Assembly (NCBI GenBank): GCA_963839615.1
Contig: CAWIVY010000010.1
Span: forward strand, 248,001-312,000
Source: DASQMT01 sp963839615
GTDB lineage: Bacteria; Actinomycetota; Thermoleophilia; Solirubrobacterales; Solirubrobacteraceae
Length of the DNA: 64,000 nt
Direction of reading: 5' to 3'
Shown here: piece by piece, positions 43,164 through 51,399 of the stretch
How the letters are laid out: each line of letters begins with the position of its first letter
Position numbering within the stretch: the stretch's first letter is position 1
Translations under genes and position numbers: made by a program
The notes under the pieces: model-generated
The model's database searches: none
The model's input: the letters and a program-made list of their open reading frames with translations, nothing else
What the model was told of the DNA's origin: nothing

Positions 43164-44284
43164 GCGCCGTCCGCATCGGGATCGTCGGCGGCGGCCTGAT
43201 GGGCCGCGAGCTGGCGGCTGCGATCGGGCGCTGGGCGGCGCTGTCGGACCATCCGGCACAGCCGCGCCTGGAGGCGGTCTGCGACCCGAACGCCGAGGCG
43301 CTGGCCTGGTTCGAGCGCATCGGCACCGTGCGCACGCTCACCGACGACCGCCGGCGGCTGCTCGAGGACCCCGACCTCGACGTCCTCTACCTCGCGGTCC
43401 CGCATCACCTGCACGAGGAGCTCTACCTCGACGTGATCGCCGCGGGCAAGGACTTCCTCGGCGAGAAGCCGTTCGGGATCGACGTCGCGGCGGCCCGGCG
43501 GATCGTCGCCGCGCTCGGCGAGCACCCGGACGTGTTCGCGCGCTGCTCGAGCGAGATGCCCTACTTCCCCGGCGCTCAGCTCGCCTACGAGCAGATCCGC
43601 TCGGGCGCGCTCGGTCAGATGATCGAGGCCCGGCACGCGTTCCTGCACTCCAGCGACCTCGATCGCGGCAAGCCGATCAACTGGAAGCGCCAGGCTCGCA
43701 CGTGCGGCGAGATCGGCGTCATGGGCGACCTCGGGATGCACGTCGTGCACCTGCCGCTGCGGCTCGGCTGGCGGCCGCGCAGCGTCTACGCGGTCCTGCA
43801 GGACATCGTCACCGAGCGGCCCGGCCCCGACGGCGGCATGGTCGTCTGCGACACCTGGGACAACGCGACGCTGCACGTCGACGCGGGCGGCTTTCCGTTG
43901 ACGCTCGAGACGAAGCGGATCGCACCCGGTGAGACGAACACGTGGCGGCTGCGCGCGCTCGGCATGGACGGCGGCGTCGACTTCTCCACGGCGAGCCCGA
44001 AGGCGGTGCGCCGCTTCGCGGTGCGCGACGGCCGCCAGGTCTGGGAGCGCCTGGAGACCGGCAGCCAGTCGGCGTTCGCGACGGTGACCGGGCCGATCTT
44101 CGAGTTCGGCTTCTCCGACGCGATCCTGCAGATGTGGGCCGCGTTCCTCGCCGAGCGCGCGGGCGCGCTCGGCGACCGGCTCGGCTGCGTCACCCCCGAG
44201 GAGGCGCTGGCCGGCCACGAGCTCTGGGCCGCGGCCCAGAGCTCGGCGGCGTCCGGCGCCGCCGAGCCGGTGGGCGGTCCCTAA
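43160..44284 (+). CDS. Gfo/Idh/MocA-family oxidoreductase
   Basis: A 374-residue NAD(P)-dependent sugar dehydrogenase-type enzyme. The N-terminal Rossmann motif is VRIGIVGGGLMGRELA; the nucleotide/catalytic motif is DFLGEKPFGID, with the EKP lysine. The C-terminal domain begins SSEMPYFPGAQLAYEQIRSG, and GDLGMHVVHLPLRL holds the usual catalytic D/H pair. The substrate is probably a sugar or polyol handled by the same locus. It is coupled to the aldolase upstream and nothing follows in the same operon. Confidence 0.9.
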   Translation: MSAVRIGIVGGGLMGRELAAAIGRWAALSDHPAQPRLEAVCDPNAEALAWFERIGTVRTLTDDRRRLLEDPDLDVLYLAVPHHLHEELYLDVIAAGKDFLGEKPFGIDVAAARRIVAALGEHPDVFARCSSEMPYFPGAQLAYEQIRSGALGQMIEARHAFLHSSDLDRGKPINWKRQARTCGEIGVMGDLGMHVVHLPLRLGWRPRSVYAVLQDIVTERPGPDGGMVVCDTWDNATLHVDAGGFPLTLETKRIAPGETNTWRLRALGMDGGVDFSTASPKAVRRFAVRDGRQVWERLETGSQSAFATVTGPIFEFGFSDAILQMWAAFLAERAGALGDRLGCVTPEEALAGHELWAAAQSSAASGAAEPVGGP

Positions 44285-44347
44285 TCACGGGTCCTTGGCG
44301 GGTCTGGACAAAGCAGGCCGGAACCTTTCGCCGTCGAACGTGTTCTG

Positions 44348-45361
44348 ATGCGCATGCGCACGATCGTGATCCTCGCTGCCCTGTTCGCCGTGGCCCTCTG
44401 GGCGGCTCCTGCGCAGGCCAAGCTCGTGTATGTCAAGAACGCCGGGAGCATCGAGCCGGTCGTCTACGTCGCCACCGACAGGGGCAAGGACCCGCGCCGG
44501 CTCGGCATCGGCCGTGCCCCCACGATCTCGCCCGACGGGCAGTGGGTCGCCTTCGTGACGATCCCCGCGTCGGGCTCCGACATGGACACCGTCGTGCTGC
44601 AGAAGCTCGAGGCCGGATCGCAGCGGCTCGTGATGCGCTCGCGCGCGATCGACTCGGTGCGCTTCTCGCCCGACTCGAGCAAGCTCGGGGCGATCGCGGC
44701 CGGCAAGCGCGTGCGCGTCTACGACATCGCGGCCGACGAGCTGCACGTGGCCGCCGAGGGCTTCATCCGCGGCTACTCGTTCTCGCCGGACTCCGACGGC
44801 ATCGTGGTCGGCAAGGCGCGGCGCGCCAAGTTCCAGGCGGCGAGCGACCTCTACATGGGCCCGGCGCTCGGCGGCCGGAAGCTCGTGCAGATCACCGACT
44901 TCGGGCGCGCGATGAACCCGTCGTGGGGTCCCGAGGAGATCGTCTTCGACCGCTTCAGGCGCCGCAAGGGCGATGCTCCGGCGTTCAACCTCTGGGCGCT
45001 GGATCCGGCCGAGGACGGCGCGCTGCGGCGGCTCACGCAGCTCAAGATCCCGCCGCTCGTTAGCGGCCTGGTGCCGCTCGAGTTCTCCGCGAGCGCGCGG
45101 CGCCTGCTGACGGTGTTCACCGGCCAGAACACCGAGGTCGGCTTCACCGTCGCGATGCGCACCGGCAAGACGCGCGCGCTCTCGAAGGACTTCGAGAGCG
45201 GGATCGTCGGCTTCGACCTCTCGCGCGACGGCAGGCGGATCCTCGCGCACACCGGCGGCTGGGATCCGTCCGGAGCGCATGACGTGATCAGCGTCCCGTA
45301 CGGCGGCGGCGAGCCGAAGGTGCTCGTCGAGGACGCCGCCTACCCCGACTGGACCCGCTAG
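44348..45361 (+). CDS. Exported TolB-like (PD40 repeat) propeller protein
   Basis: A 337-residue protein with a signal peptide (MRTIVILAALFAVALWAAPAQA). PD40/TolB-type blades are seen at GRAPTISPDGQWVAFVT, DSVRFSPDSSKLGAI, RGYSFSPDSDGIVVG, NPSWGPEEIVFDR and GFDLSRDGRRILAHTG. No Pal or TonB context is present, so a role in Tol envelope maintenance is not implied; such propellers in actinobacteria are usually of unknown function. ATG at 44348 with a second ATG at 44354. Confidence 0.8.
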   Translation: MRMRTIVILAALFAVALWAAPAQAKLVYVKNAGSIEPVVYVATDRGKDPRRLGIGRAPTISPDGQWVAFVTIPASGSDMDTVVLQKLEAGSQRLVMRSRAIDSVRFSPDSSKLGAIAAGKRVRVYDIAADELHVAAEGFIRGYSFSPDSDGIVVGKARRAKFQAASDLYMGPALGGRKLVQITDFGRAMNPSWGPEEIVFDRFRRRKGDAPAFNLWALDPAEDGALRRLTQLKIPPLVSGLVPLEFSASARRLLTVFTGQNTEVGFTVAMRTGKTRALSKDFESGIVGFDLSRDGRRILAHTGGWDPSGAHDVISVPYGGGEPKVLVEDAAYPDWTR

Positions 45362-45365
45362 CGCC

Positions 45366-45434
45366 CTAGGTGTGGGTCGCCCGCGGCGAACGTCAACCGC
45401 GGCATTGAGGAGGGGCCCGCGCAGCTACACCTAG
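45366..45434. repeat. Inverted repeat in a convergent intergenic gap
   Basis: CTAGGTGT (45366-45373) and ACACCTAG (45427-45434) are perfect inverted repeats that frame the gap between two convergent stop codons; inside lies CCGCGG-N10-CCGCGG (45381-45402), a second possible hairpin. It could be a bidirectional transcription end or a small insertion. CATTGAGGAGGGG at 45403 resembles CATTGAGGAAGGG on the minus strand at 30982-30994. Confidence 0.5.
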
Positions 45435-46436
45435 ACGAGCGCGGCGCAGACCCAGTTACGCGCGCCGGCGCCGCCTGCCCAGAGCTGCGCGGCGAGCCGG
45501 TCCTGCTCGGCCTTGGACGCCTGGTAGGCATGGCGCGTGGAGCCGCCGAGCCCCTTCCACGTCGAGGGCAGCATCTGGTAGTAGCCCGAGGCTCCGGCGG
45601 AGTTCGGCGGGAGGTTCTGGCCGCCCGACTCGCACTGCACGATCGGCCACGGGATCGCCCACGGACCGCCCGGCCCGGCGGCGGCCGCCGCTGCGGCGCG
45701 CTCGCGCTCGGCGATCAGCCGGCTCAGCGACCGCTGCGCCGAGCGTCGCCCCGAGCGCGTTCCGGCGAGCGCGCGAGCGCGGGCGGAACGGGCGCGCACG
45801 AGCGTCGCCTGTCGCTGCGCCAGGCCGTCGCGCATGCTGGCGAGCGCGTCGCGGCGCCGGCCGACGTCCGCGGCCGCGTCACGGCGCCGCAGCTCCAGCC
45901 GCTCGAGCACCGTCGTCGCGTGCGCCGTGTCGGCGCGCGCGATCCGCACCTCGTCGACCACGCCGGCGTTGTGCGCGCTCACGCGCTTGATGAACTCGAC
46001 CTGCTCGAGCAGGTCGGCGAAGCTGTCCGCGCCGAGCACGAGCGAGACGACGTCCGGCGGGTCGGACTTGTACGAGGCGACGAGCTGGTCCGCGAGCGTG
46101 GCGCGGCCGTCGGCGAGCCGCCGGCGCAGCCGCAGCAGGCGGATCCGTGCCGCGCGCAGGTCGGCGCGCGTCTGCGCCAGCCGCGCCTGCGCCGCGACGA
46201 GCTCCGCCTCGACGTCGTCGAGCCGGCCCTGGACGATCGCGATCTCGCGCCCGGCGCGCGCGATCAGCGCATCGAGGCGGGCGACCGCGCCCGACAGCTC
46301 GCGCTCGTGCGCGCGGCTGCGCTCGATCCGATCGCGTAGCGCGGACTCGCTCTGCGCCGGCGCCCGCGCGGACCATCCGGCCGATGCGCAGAGCACGGCG
46401 AGGAGTGCGAGTGTGAAGCGGAGGCGCAGGAGGCAT
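45431..46436 (-). CDS. Coiled-coil protein with transglycosylase-like (Rpf/SLT-type) domain
   Basis: Exported peptidoglycan hydrolase of about 335 residues. From 46396 inward it is readable without breaks: an N-terminal coiled coil of about 200 residues (RIERSRAHERELSGAVARLD, LVAAQARLAQTRADLRAARI) resembling RipA/CwlO-type proteins, then WPIVQCESGGQNLPPNSAG, ASGYYQMLPSTW and LAAQLWAGGAGARNWVCA, with the catalytic Glu in CESGG. The frame from GTG 46396 lacks a signal start, but ATG 46436 gives a good signal peptide (MPPALRFTLALLAVLCASAG) if one surplus base near 46424 is removed. So the true start is probably 46436. Confidence 0.82.
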
Positions 46437-46471
46437 GACGGTAGCCACGGCTGCGCGCAGGTTCGCGCCCT

Positions 46472-46485
46472 GCAACGCGCGTTGC
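46472..46485. promoter_or_regulatory. 14-bp palindrome upstream of the transglycosylase gene
   Basis: GCAACGCGCGTTGC is a perfect palindrome 36 bp upstream of ATG 46436. It could be an operator; no regulator is encoded nearby. Confidence 0.3.
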
Positions 46486-46502
46486 GGGCGCCCCGGGGTC
46501 GC

Positions 46503-46548
46503 CGAACGTCGCCGAGTAGCCCCTATAGGGCGTACTCCCCGACGTTCG
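46503..46548 (-). terminator. 46-bp imperfect palindrome after the S4-domain gene
   Basis: CGAACGTCG...CGACGTTCG (9 bp), GAGTA...TACTC (5 bp) and a central CCCTATAGGG are all symmetric about 46525.5, with only two internal 2-bp mismatches. It begins three bases after the minus-strand stop at 46552, so it may be the transcript end. There is no T-run, so intrinsic termination is not assured. Confidence 0.5.
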
Positions 46549-46551
46549 CGG

Positions 46552-46950
46552 CTATTCGCGCGGGCGGCGCGCGGCCTCGAGCCGGCGGCGGTCGCGCTTC
46601 GTCGGCCGCCCGCCCTCGCGGGTGCCGCCCGCGGCGCGCTCGGCGCGCAGCTGGGCGGCGACGGCCTCGCGCGCCTCGATGCTCTCGGGGGTCTCGACGT
46701 AGAGGAGCGCCGCCTCGCTCGCCGGGCCGCGGCGCAGCGACGTCGCGCGCACGACGACGGAGCGCCGGAAGCGGCCGTCGGCGAACTCGATCCGGTCGCC
46801 CGGGTGGATCTCCCGGCTCGGCTTGGCGCGGTCGCCGTTGACCTCGACGCGCCCGCCCTTGATCGCGTCGACGGCCAGCGCGCGGGTCTTGACGAAGCGT
46901 GCGGCCCAGAGCCACTTGTCGACGCGCACCGGCTCGTCCATCGAGCCCAT
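46552..46950 (-). CDS. RNA-binding S4-domain protein (Hsp15/HslR-like)
   Basis: A 132-residue protein. VRVDKWLWAARFVKTRALAV and VDAIKGGRVEVNGDRAKPSR form the S4 RNA-binding domain, followed by a strand IEFADGRFRRSVVVRA and a basic tail (GRPTKRDRRRLEAARR). Hsp15 binds 50S subunits carrying stalled nascent chains, and this resembles its actinobacterial relatives. ATG 46950 or 46941 (MDEPVRVDKW) may be the start. It is divergent from the AceE-like gene with a 31-bp gap. Confidence 0.88.
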   Translation of the reverse strand: MGSMDEPVRVDKWLWAARFVKTRALAVDAIKGGRVEVNGDRAKPSREIHPGDRIEFADGRFRRSVVVRATSLRRGPASEAALLYVETPESIEAREAVAAQLRAERAAGGTREGGRPTKRDRRRLEAARRPRE

Positions 46951-46981
46951 GGTCGCACCCCTCCGGCTACGCTGGCGCTCA

Positions 46982-49225
46982 GTGGCCGCGCCGACCGCCT
47001 CGCAGCCGGACATCGACCTCGCCGTGCTCGACGACGTGCAGCGCCGCGTGCTCTGGCTCGCCGCGGCGATCGTCCACCACGCCAACCGCGTGCGCGCGAC
47101 GCCCTCGGGCGTCAAGGTCGGCGGCCACCAGGCATCGAGCGCGTCGATGGTGTCGCTGATGACCGCGCTCTGGTTCGGCGTGCTCGAGGCGCCCGACCGC
47201 GTCAGCGTCAAGCCGCACGCGTCGCCCGTCCTGCACGCGCTGAACTACCTGCTCGGGCGGCTCGACCGCTCCTACCTGACGACGCTGCGGCAGTTCGGCG
47301 GGCTGCAGTCCTACCCGTCGCGCACGAAGGACCCGGACCCGGTCGACTACTCGACCGGCTCGGTCGGGCTCGGCGCGACCGCCCCGGTCTGGGGAGCGAT
47401 CGCGCACCGCTACGTCGCGGGCCACTTCGACGTCCCGGTGGGCGGGCGCCAGATCGCGCTGATCGGCGACGCCGAGCTCGACGAGGGCGCCTGCTGGGAG
47501 GCGATCGCCGACCCGATGGTGAGCAAGCTCGGCGAGGTGATGTGGGTCGTCGACCTCAACCGCCAGTCGCTCGACCGCGTCGTCCCCGACATCGCCGCGG
47601 GGCGCCTGCAGGCGATGTTCGAGGCGGCCGGCTGGCATTCCGTGATGGTCAAGTACGGGCCGCGGCTCGCCGCCCGGCCGGAGCTGCGCGGGCGCATCGA
47701 CCAGATGCCGAACGAGGAGTACCAGCGCCTGCTGCGGGCGCCCGCGAGCGAGCTGCGCGAGCGGCTGGAGGTCGACACCGGCGACCTCGAGGACGCCGAG
47801 CTGCTGGCGACGTTCCGCGACCTCGGCGGGCACGACCTCGGCGCCCTGATCGACGGCTATCGCCAGGCCGACGCCGTGCGCGACCGGCCGAGCGTGGTGT
47901 TCGCGTACACGATCAAGGGCTGGACGCTGCCGACGGAGGGCCATCCCGCCAACCACTCGGCGCTGCTGACCGAGCCGCAGTACGAGGCGCTGGCGGAGCG
48001 CGTCGGAGCCGACCCCGAGGACCCGTGGGCGCCGTTCCCCGACGGCAGCGCCGCCGCCGAGCTGTGCGCCGCGACCGCGCGCCGGCTCGCGCGCGAGGAT
48101 CCGCCGTACCCCGGGATCGAGCCGCCGGCCGTGCCTGCCGGCCTCGGCCGCGACCATCGCGGGGCCGAGTCGACCCAGCAGGCATTCGGGCGCTTCTTCG
48201 TCGACCTCGAGCGCGAAGCGCCGGACGTCGCCGACCGCGTCGTCACCGTGTCGCCCGACGTCGGCACCTCGACCAACCTCGGCGGCTGGATCAACAAGGC
48301 CGGCATCTGGTCGACAGGCGACCGCATCGACTGGTTCGCCGACGACACCGACACGCTCGTGCGCTGGCGCGAGTCCGACCACGGCCGCCACATCGAGCTC
48401 GGGATCGCCGAGGTCAACCTCGTCGGGCTGCTCGGCGAGCTCGGCGCGACCTGGTCGCGCTCGGGCCAGCCGCTGCTGCCGGTCGGCACGATCTACGACC
48501 CGTTCGTCGCGCGCGCGCTCGAGCCCTGGTCGTTCGGCATCTACGCCGGCGGCCAGTCGATCCTCGTCGGGACGCCGAGCGGCGTGACGCTCGGCCCCGA
48601 GGGCGGCGCGCACCAGTCGGTGATCACGCCCTCGATCGGGATCGAGCAGCCCGGCTGCGTGGCCTACGAGCCGGCGTTCGGGCAGGACCTGGAGTGGATC
48701 CTGCTGCATGCGCTCTCGCGGCTCGGGCGCCCCGGGGGCGAGTCGGCGTACCTGCGGCTCTCGACGCGGCCGCTCGACCAGGCGCTGCACAACGGCACGC
48801 GCGAGGAGGCGATCGCCGGCGGCTACCGGCTGCGCGAGCAGGACTACCCGCAGGTCGCGATCGCCGTGATGGGCGCGCTGGTGCCGGAGGCGGTGGCGGC
48901 GGCGGACGTGCTGTCCGCGGAGGCGGGCATCGCGGCCGAGGTCGTCTGCATCACCAGCGCCGACCTGCTGTTCCGCTCGTTCCAGGCGCGGTCCGGGCTG
49001 GGTGAGGGAGATCCGCGCACGCTCCCGAGCCTGTTCCCGCACGACGTCCCGATCGTGACGCTCGTCGACGGCCACCCGCACACGCTCGCCTTCCTCGGCG
49101 GCCGCATCGCCTGCCTCGGCGTGCAGCGCTTCGGCCAGTCAGGCGATCTCGAGGAGCTCTACGAGCACCACCAGATCGACGCCGAGTCGGTCGTGGGCGC
49201 GGCGCTGGACCTGCTGGATCAGTAG
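46982..49225 (+). CDS. AceE/transketolase-like thiamine-diphosphate enzyme
   Basis: A 747-residue single-chain enzyme of the transketolase superfamily. The TPP motif is GDAELDEG...VVDLNRQSLD, matching homodimeric pyruvate dehydrogenase E1 (AceE) more than transketolase. GGHQASSASMVSLMTALWFG and STGSVGLGATAPVWGAIAHR are the N-terminal conserved segments; the C-terminal domain has TVSPDVGTSTNLGGWINKAG, ELGIAEVNLVGLLGELGATW and PEGGAHQSV. It is shorter than classical AceE (about 890 residues) and no E2/E3 genes are adjacent, so the acceptor and substrate are uncertain. The start is GTG at 46982 by position. Confidence 0.82.
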   Translation: MAAPTASQPDIDLAVLDDVQRRVLWLAAAIVHHANRVRATPSGVKVGGHQASSASMVSLMTALWFGVLEAPDRVSVKPHASPVLHALNYLLGRLDRSYLTTLRQFGGLQSYPSRTKDPDPVDYSTGSVGLGATAPVWGAIAHRYVAGHFDVPVGGRQIALIGDAELDEGACWEAIADPMVSKLGEVMWVVDLNRQSLDRVVPDIAAGRLQAMFEAAGWHSVMVKYGPRLAARPELRGRIDQMPNEEYQRLLRAPASELRERLEVDTGDLEDAELLATFRDLGGHDLGALIDGYRQADAVRDRPSVVFAYTIKGWTLPTEGHPANHSALLTEPQYEALAERVGADPEDPWAPFPDGSAAAELCAATARRLAREDPPYPGIEPPAVPAGLGRDHRGAESTQQAFGRFFVDLEREAPDVADRVVTVSPDVGTSTNLGGWINKAGIWSTGDRIDWFADDTDTLVRWRESDHGRHIELGIAEVNLVGLLGELGATWSRSGQPLLPVGTIYDPFVARALEPWSFGIYAGGQSILVGTPSGVTLGPEGGAHQSVITPSIGIEQPGCVAYEPAFGQDLEWILLHALSRLGRPGGESAYLRLSTRPLDQALHNGTREEAIAGGYRLREQDYPQVAIAVMGALVPEAVAAADVLSAEAGIAAEVVCITSADLLFRSFQARSGLGEGDPRTLPSLFPHDVPIVTLVDGHPHTLAFLGGRIACLGVQRFGQSGDLEELYEHHQIDAESVVGAALDLLDQ

Positions 49226-49833
49226 TCCGGGAGGACGATCCGCGCTTCCTCGCCAGTGAAGCGCACCTGCGGCTCGACCGCGACGACCTCGCGGTCCGTC
49301 GCCCAGTCGAGCAGCTCCGTCGCCGACGCGAACGCCGCGAGCTGCTCGAGCTGCTTGATCGTCGGGAAGACGAGCTCGAGCTCGCCGCGGCCGTGCGCGT
49401 CCAGCGCGCCCGCCGGCGTGTGCCAGCCGAGGTCGACCATCTCGCCGCCGTCCACGCGCGGCTCCTGGTCCGGCGGGGCGAGGGCGAGGAAGAAGTGGGT
49501 GTCGAAGCGGATCCTGATCTGCGGTGGCGTGATCCAGCGCGAGAACTTCACGAGCGCTGCCGGATCCGGCAGCCGCAGCCCCGACTCCTCCTCCACCTCG
49601 CGCACCGCGGCCACGCGATGCGACGCATCGCCTTCGCCCTCGTGCGCGTCGACGGCCCCGCCGGGAAACACCCAGACGCCGCCCATGAACCGCGCCGCGG
49701 GGTTGCGCCGGAGCAACAGCACCTCGAGGCCTGCGTCCTCGCCGCGCAGCACGATCACGCTCGCCGCCTGGCGCGGCTCCGCCGGGGCGCCGGTGTTGAA
49801 CTCCTCGTCGGGCGCTGGACCTTCGACCGCCAT
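49219..49833 (-). CDS. NUDIX hydrolase
   Basis: A 204-residue pyrophosphohydrolase. The Nudix box is readable as GGAVDAHEGEG...HRVAAVREVEEESGL, with a slightly expanded spacing before REVEEESG. N-terminal ASVIVLRGEDAGLEVLLLRR and ARFMGGVWVFPGG are as in the NUDT8/NUDT19-like group, which acts on CoA-type or nucleotide diphosphate substrates; the exact substrate is unknown. It converges on the AceE-like gene with a 7-bp overlap. Confidence 0.88.
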   Translation of the reverse strand: MAVEGPAPDEEFNTGAPAEPRQAASVIVLRGEDAGLEVLLLRRNPAARFMGGVWVFPGGAVDAHEGEGDASHRVAAVREVEEESGLRLPDPAALVKFSRWITPPQIRIRFDTHFFLALAPPDQEPRVDGGEMVDLGWHTPAGALDAHGRGELELVFPTIKQLEQLAAFASATELLDWATDREVVAVEPQVRFTGEEARIVLPDY

Positions 49834-49860
49834 ACGCGGCCGATACTAGGCTGTCCTGCC

Positions 49861-50043
49861 ATGAGCACGACCGAGACCGTTCAGCAGTGGATCTGCGAAT
49901 CGTGCGGATTCATCTACGACCCCGCCGAGGGCGACCCCGACGGCGGCATCCCGCCCGGCACCGCCTTCACCGACATCCCGGACGACTGGTACTGCCCGGT
50001 GTGCGGCGCGCGCAAGGCCGACTTCAGCCCGTACGAGGGCTAA
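49861..50043 (+). CDS. Rubredoxin
   Basis: A 60-residue one-iron electron carrier. The four cysteine ligands occur as WICESCGFIYDPAEGDPDGG and DDWYCPVCGARKADF; GIPPGTAFTDIPDDW is the typical central loop. ATG at 49861. It stands alone (no adjacent alkane hydroxylase or rubredoxin reductase), so its partner is unknown. It converges with bioA with a 4-bp overlap. Confidence 0.95.
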   Translation: MSTTETVQQWICESCGFIYDPAEGDPDGGIPPGTAFTDIPDDWYCPVCGARKADFSPYEG

Positions 50044-51341
50044 GCCGCCAGCGGCACGGAGGCCGCTGCCGTCGCCTCGGCGATCGCAGCAGCCGTGATC
50101 TCCACCAGCCGGGTCAACTCGCGCTCCGCGATCGACAGCGGCGGCATCAGGACGACGACGTCGCCCAGCGGGCGCACGATCGCGCCCCGGCGGCGCGCCG
50201 CCAGCGTCACCTGGTGACCCATCCGCGCCGCGGCCGGGAAGCCAGTCAGCTCGACCCCGGTCATGAACCCGCGCCGGCGCACCTCCGCGACCGCGTCGAG
50301 CGGCGCGACCAGCTCGTCGAGCAGTGATCCGAGCAGCTCGATCTTCGGCGCCAGCCGCTCCAGCGTGCGCTCGGACTCGAACACGTCGAGCGTCGCCAGC
50401 GCGGCCGCGCAGGCCAGCGGGTTGCCCGTGTAGGTGTGGCCGTGGAAGAAGGTCCTGTACTCGTCGTGCTCGCCGAGGAAGGCGGCGTAGACGGCCTCGG
50501 TCGCGAGCGTCGCCGCCAGCGGCAGGTAGCCGCCCGTGATGCCCTTCGCCACGCACATCAGGTCGGGCGCGACGTCCTCCTGCTCGCACGCGAACATCGT
50601 TCCGGTGCGACCGAACCCGACCGCGACCTCGTCGCACACGAGCAGCACGCCGAACTCGTCGCACAGCTCGCGCACCGCGCGCAGGTAGCCCGCGGGGTGC
50701 ACGAGCATGCCCGCCGCCCCCTGAACGAGCGGCTCGACGACGACCGCGGCGACGCGCTCGCCGTGCGCCTCCAGCAGCCGCCGCATGTCGCCGGCGTCGC
50801 CCGGCTCGGCATGGTGGGTCTCGAACAGCAGCTTGCGGAACGTGGCGTGGAAGAGGTCGATGCCGCCGACGGACACCGAGCCGATCGTGTCGCCGTGGTA
50901 GGCGTCGCGCAGGCAGACGAACTCCGTGCGCCGCGTCTCGCCGCGCAGCTGCCAGTACTGGTAGGCCATCTTGACGGCGACCTCGGCGGCGGTCGATCCG
51001 TTGTCGGAGTAGAACACGCGCTCGAGCCCCGGCGGCGCGATCGCCACGAGGCGCTCCGCCAGCTCGGCCGCGCCGGGGTGCGACAGGCCGAGCATGGTCG
51101 AGTGCGCGACGCGGTCGAGCTGGGCCTTCACCGCGGCGTCGATCAGCGGGTGGCGATGCCCGTGCACCGTGCACCAGAGCGACGACACGCCGTCGATGTA
51201 GGCGTTGCCGTCCGTGTCGTAGAGGGTGCAGCCCTCGGCCCGCTCGATCATCACGGGCGCCTCCCGCTCCCAGCCGCGCTGCTGCGTGAACGGGTGCCAG
51301 AGATGGGTGCGGTCGAGCTCGGCGAGGGCGGCGGTGTCCAT
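50040..51341 (-). CDS. bioA: Adenosylmethionine-8-amino-7-oxononanoate aminotransferase
   Basis: PLP enzyme of biotin synthesis that converts 7-keto-8-aminopelargonate to 7,8-diaminopelargonate with S-adenosylmethionine as amino donor. HLWHPFTQQRGWE is the BioA-specific N-terminus, DGVSSLWCTVHGHRHP and VFYSDNGSTAAEVAVKMAYQ follow, VCDEVAVGFGRTGTMFA gives the PLP Asp and CVAKGITGGYLPLAAT the Schiff-base lysine. A length of 433 residues is normal. It is separated from bioB-F-D by about 5 kb of other genes. ATG at 51341 is divergent from the spermidine-synthase-like gene. Confidence 0.95.
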   Translation of the reverse strand: MDTAALAELDRTHLWHPFTQQRGWEREAPVMIERAEGCTLYDTDGNAYIDGVSSLWCTVHGHRHPLIDAAVKAQLDRVAHSTMLGLSHPGAAELAERLVAIAPPGLERVFYSDNGSTAAEVAVKMAYQYWQLRGETRRTEFVCLRDAYHGDTIGSVSVGGIDLFHATFRKLLFETHHAEPGDAGDMRRLLEAHGERVAAVVVEPLVQGAAGMLVHPAGYLRAVRELCDEFGVLLVCDEVAVGFGRTGTMFACEQEDVAPDLMCVAKGITGGYLPLAATLATEAVYAAFLGEHDEYRTFFHGHTYTGNPLACAAALATLDVFESERTLERLAPKIELLGSLLDELVAPLDAVAEVRRRGFMTGVELTGFPAAARMGHQVTLAARRRGAIVRPLGDVVVLMPPLSIAERELTRLVEITAAAIAEATAAASVPLAA

Positions 51342-51399
51342 CGTCGGGACGCTAGCCCCGGGCCCGGTCGGAAACCCTCGTCGCCATACTGGATCGGGC

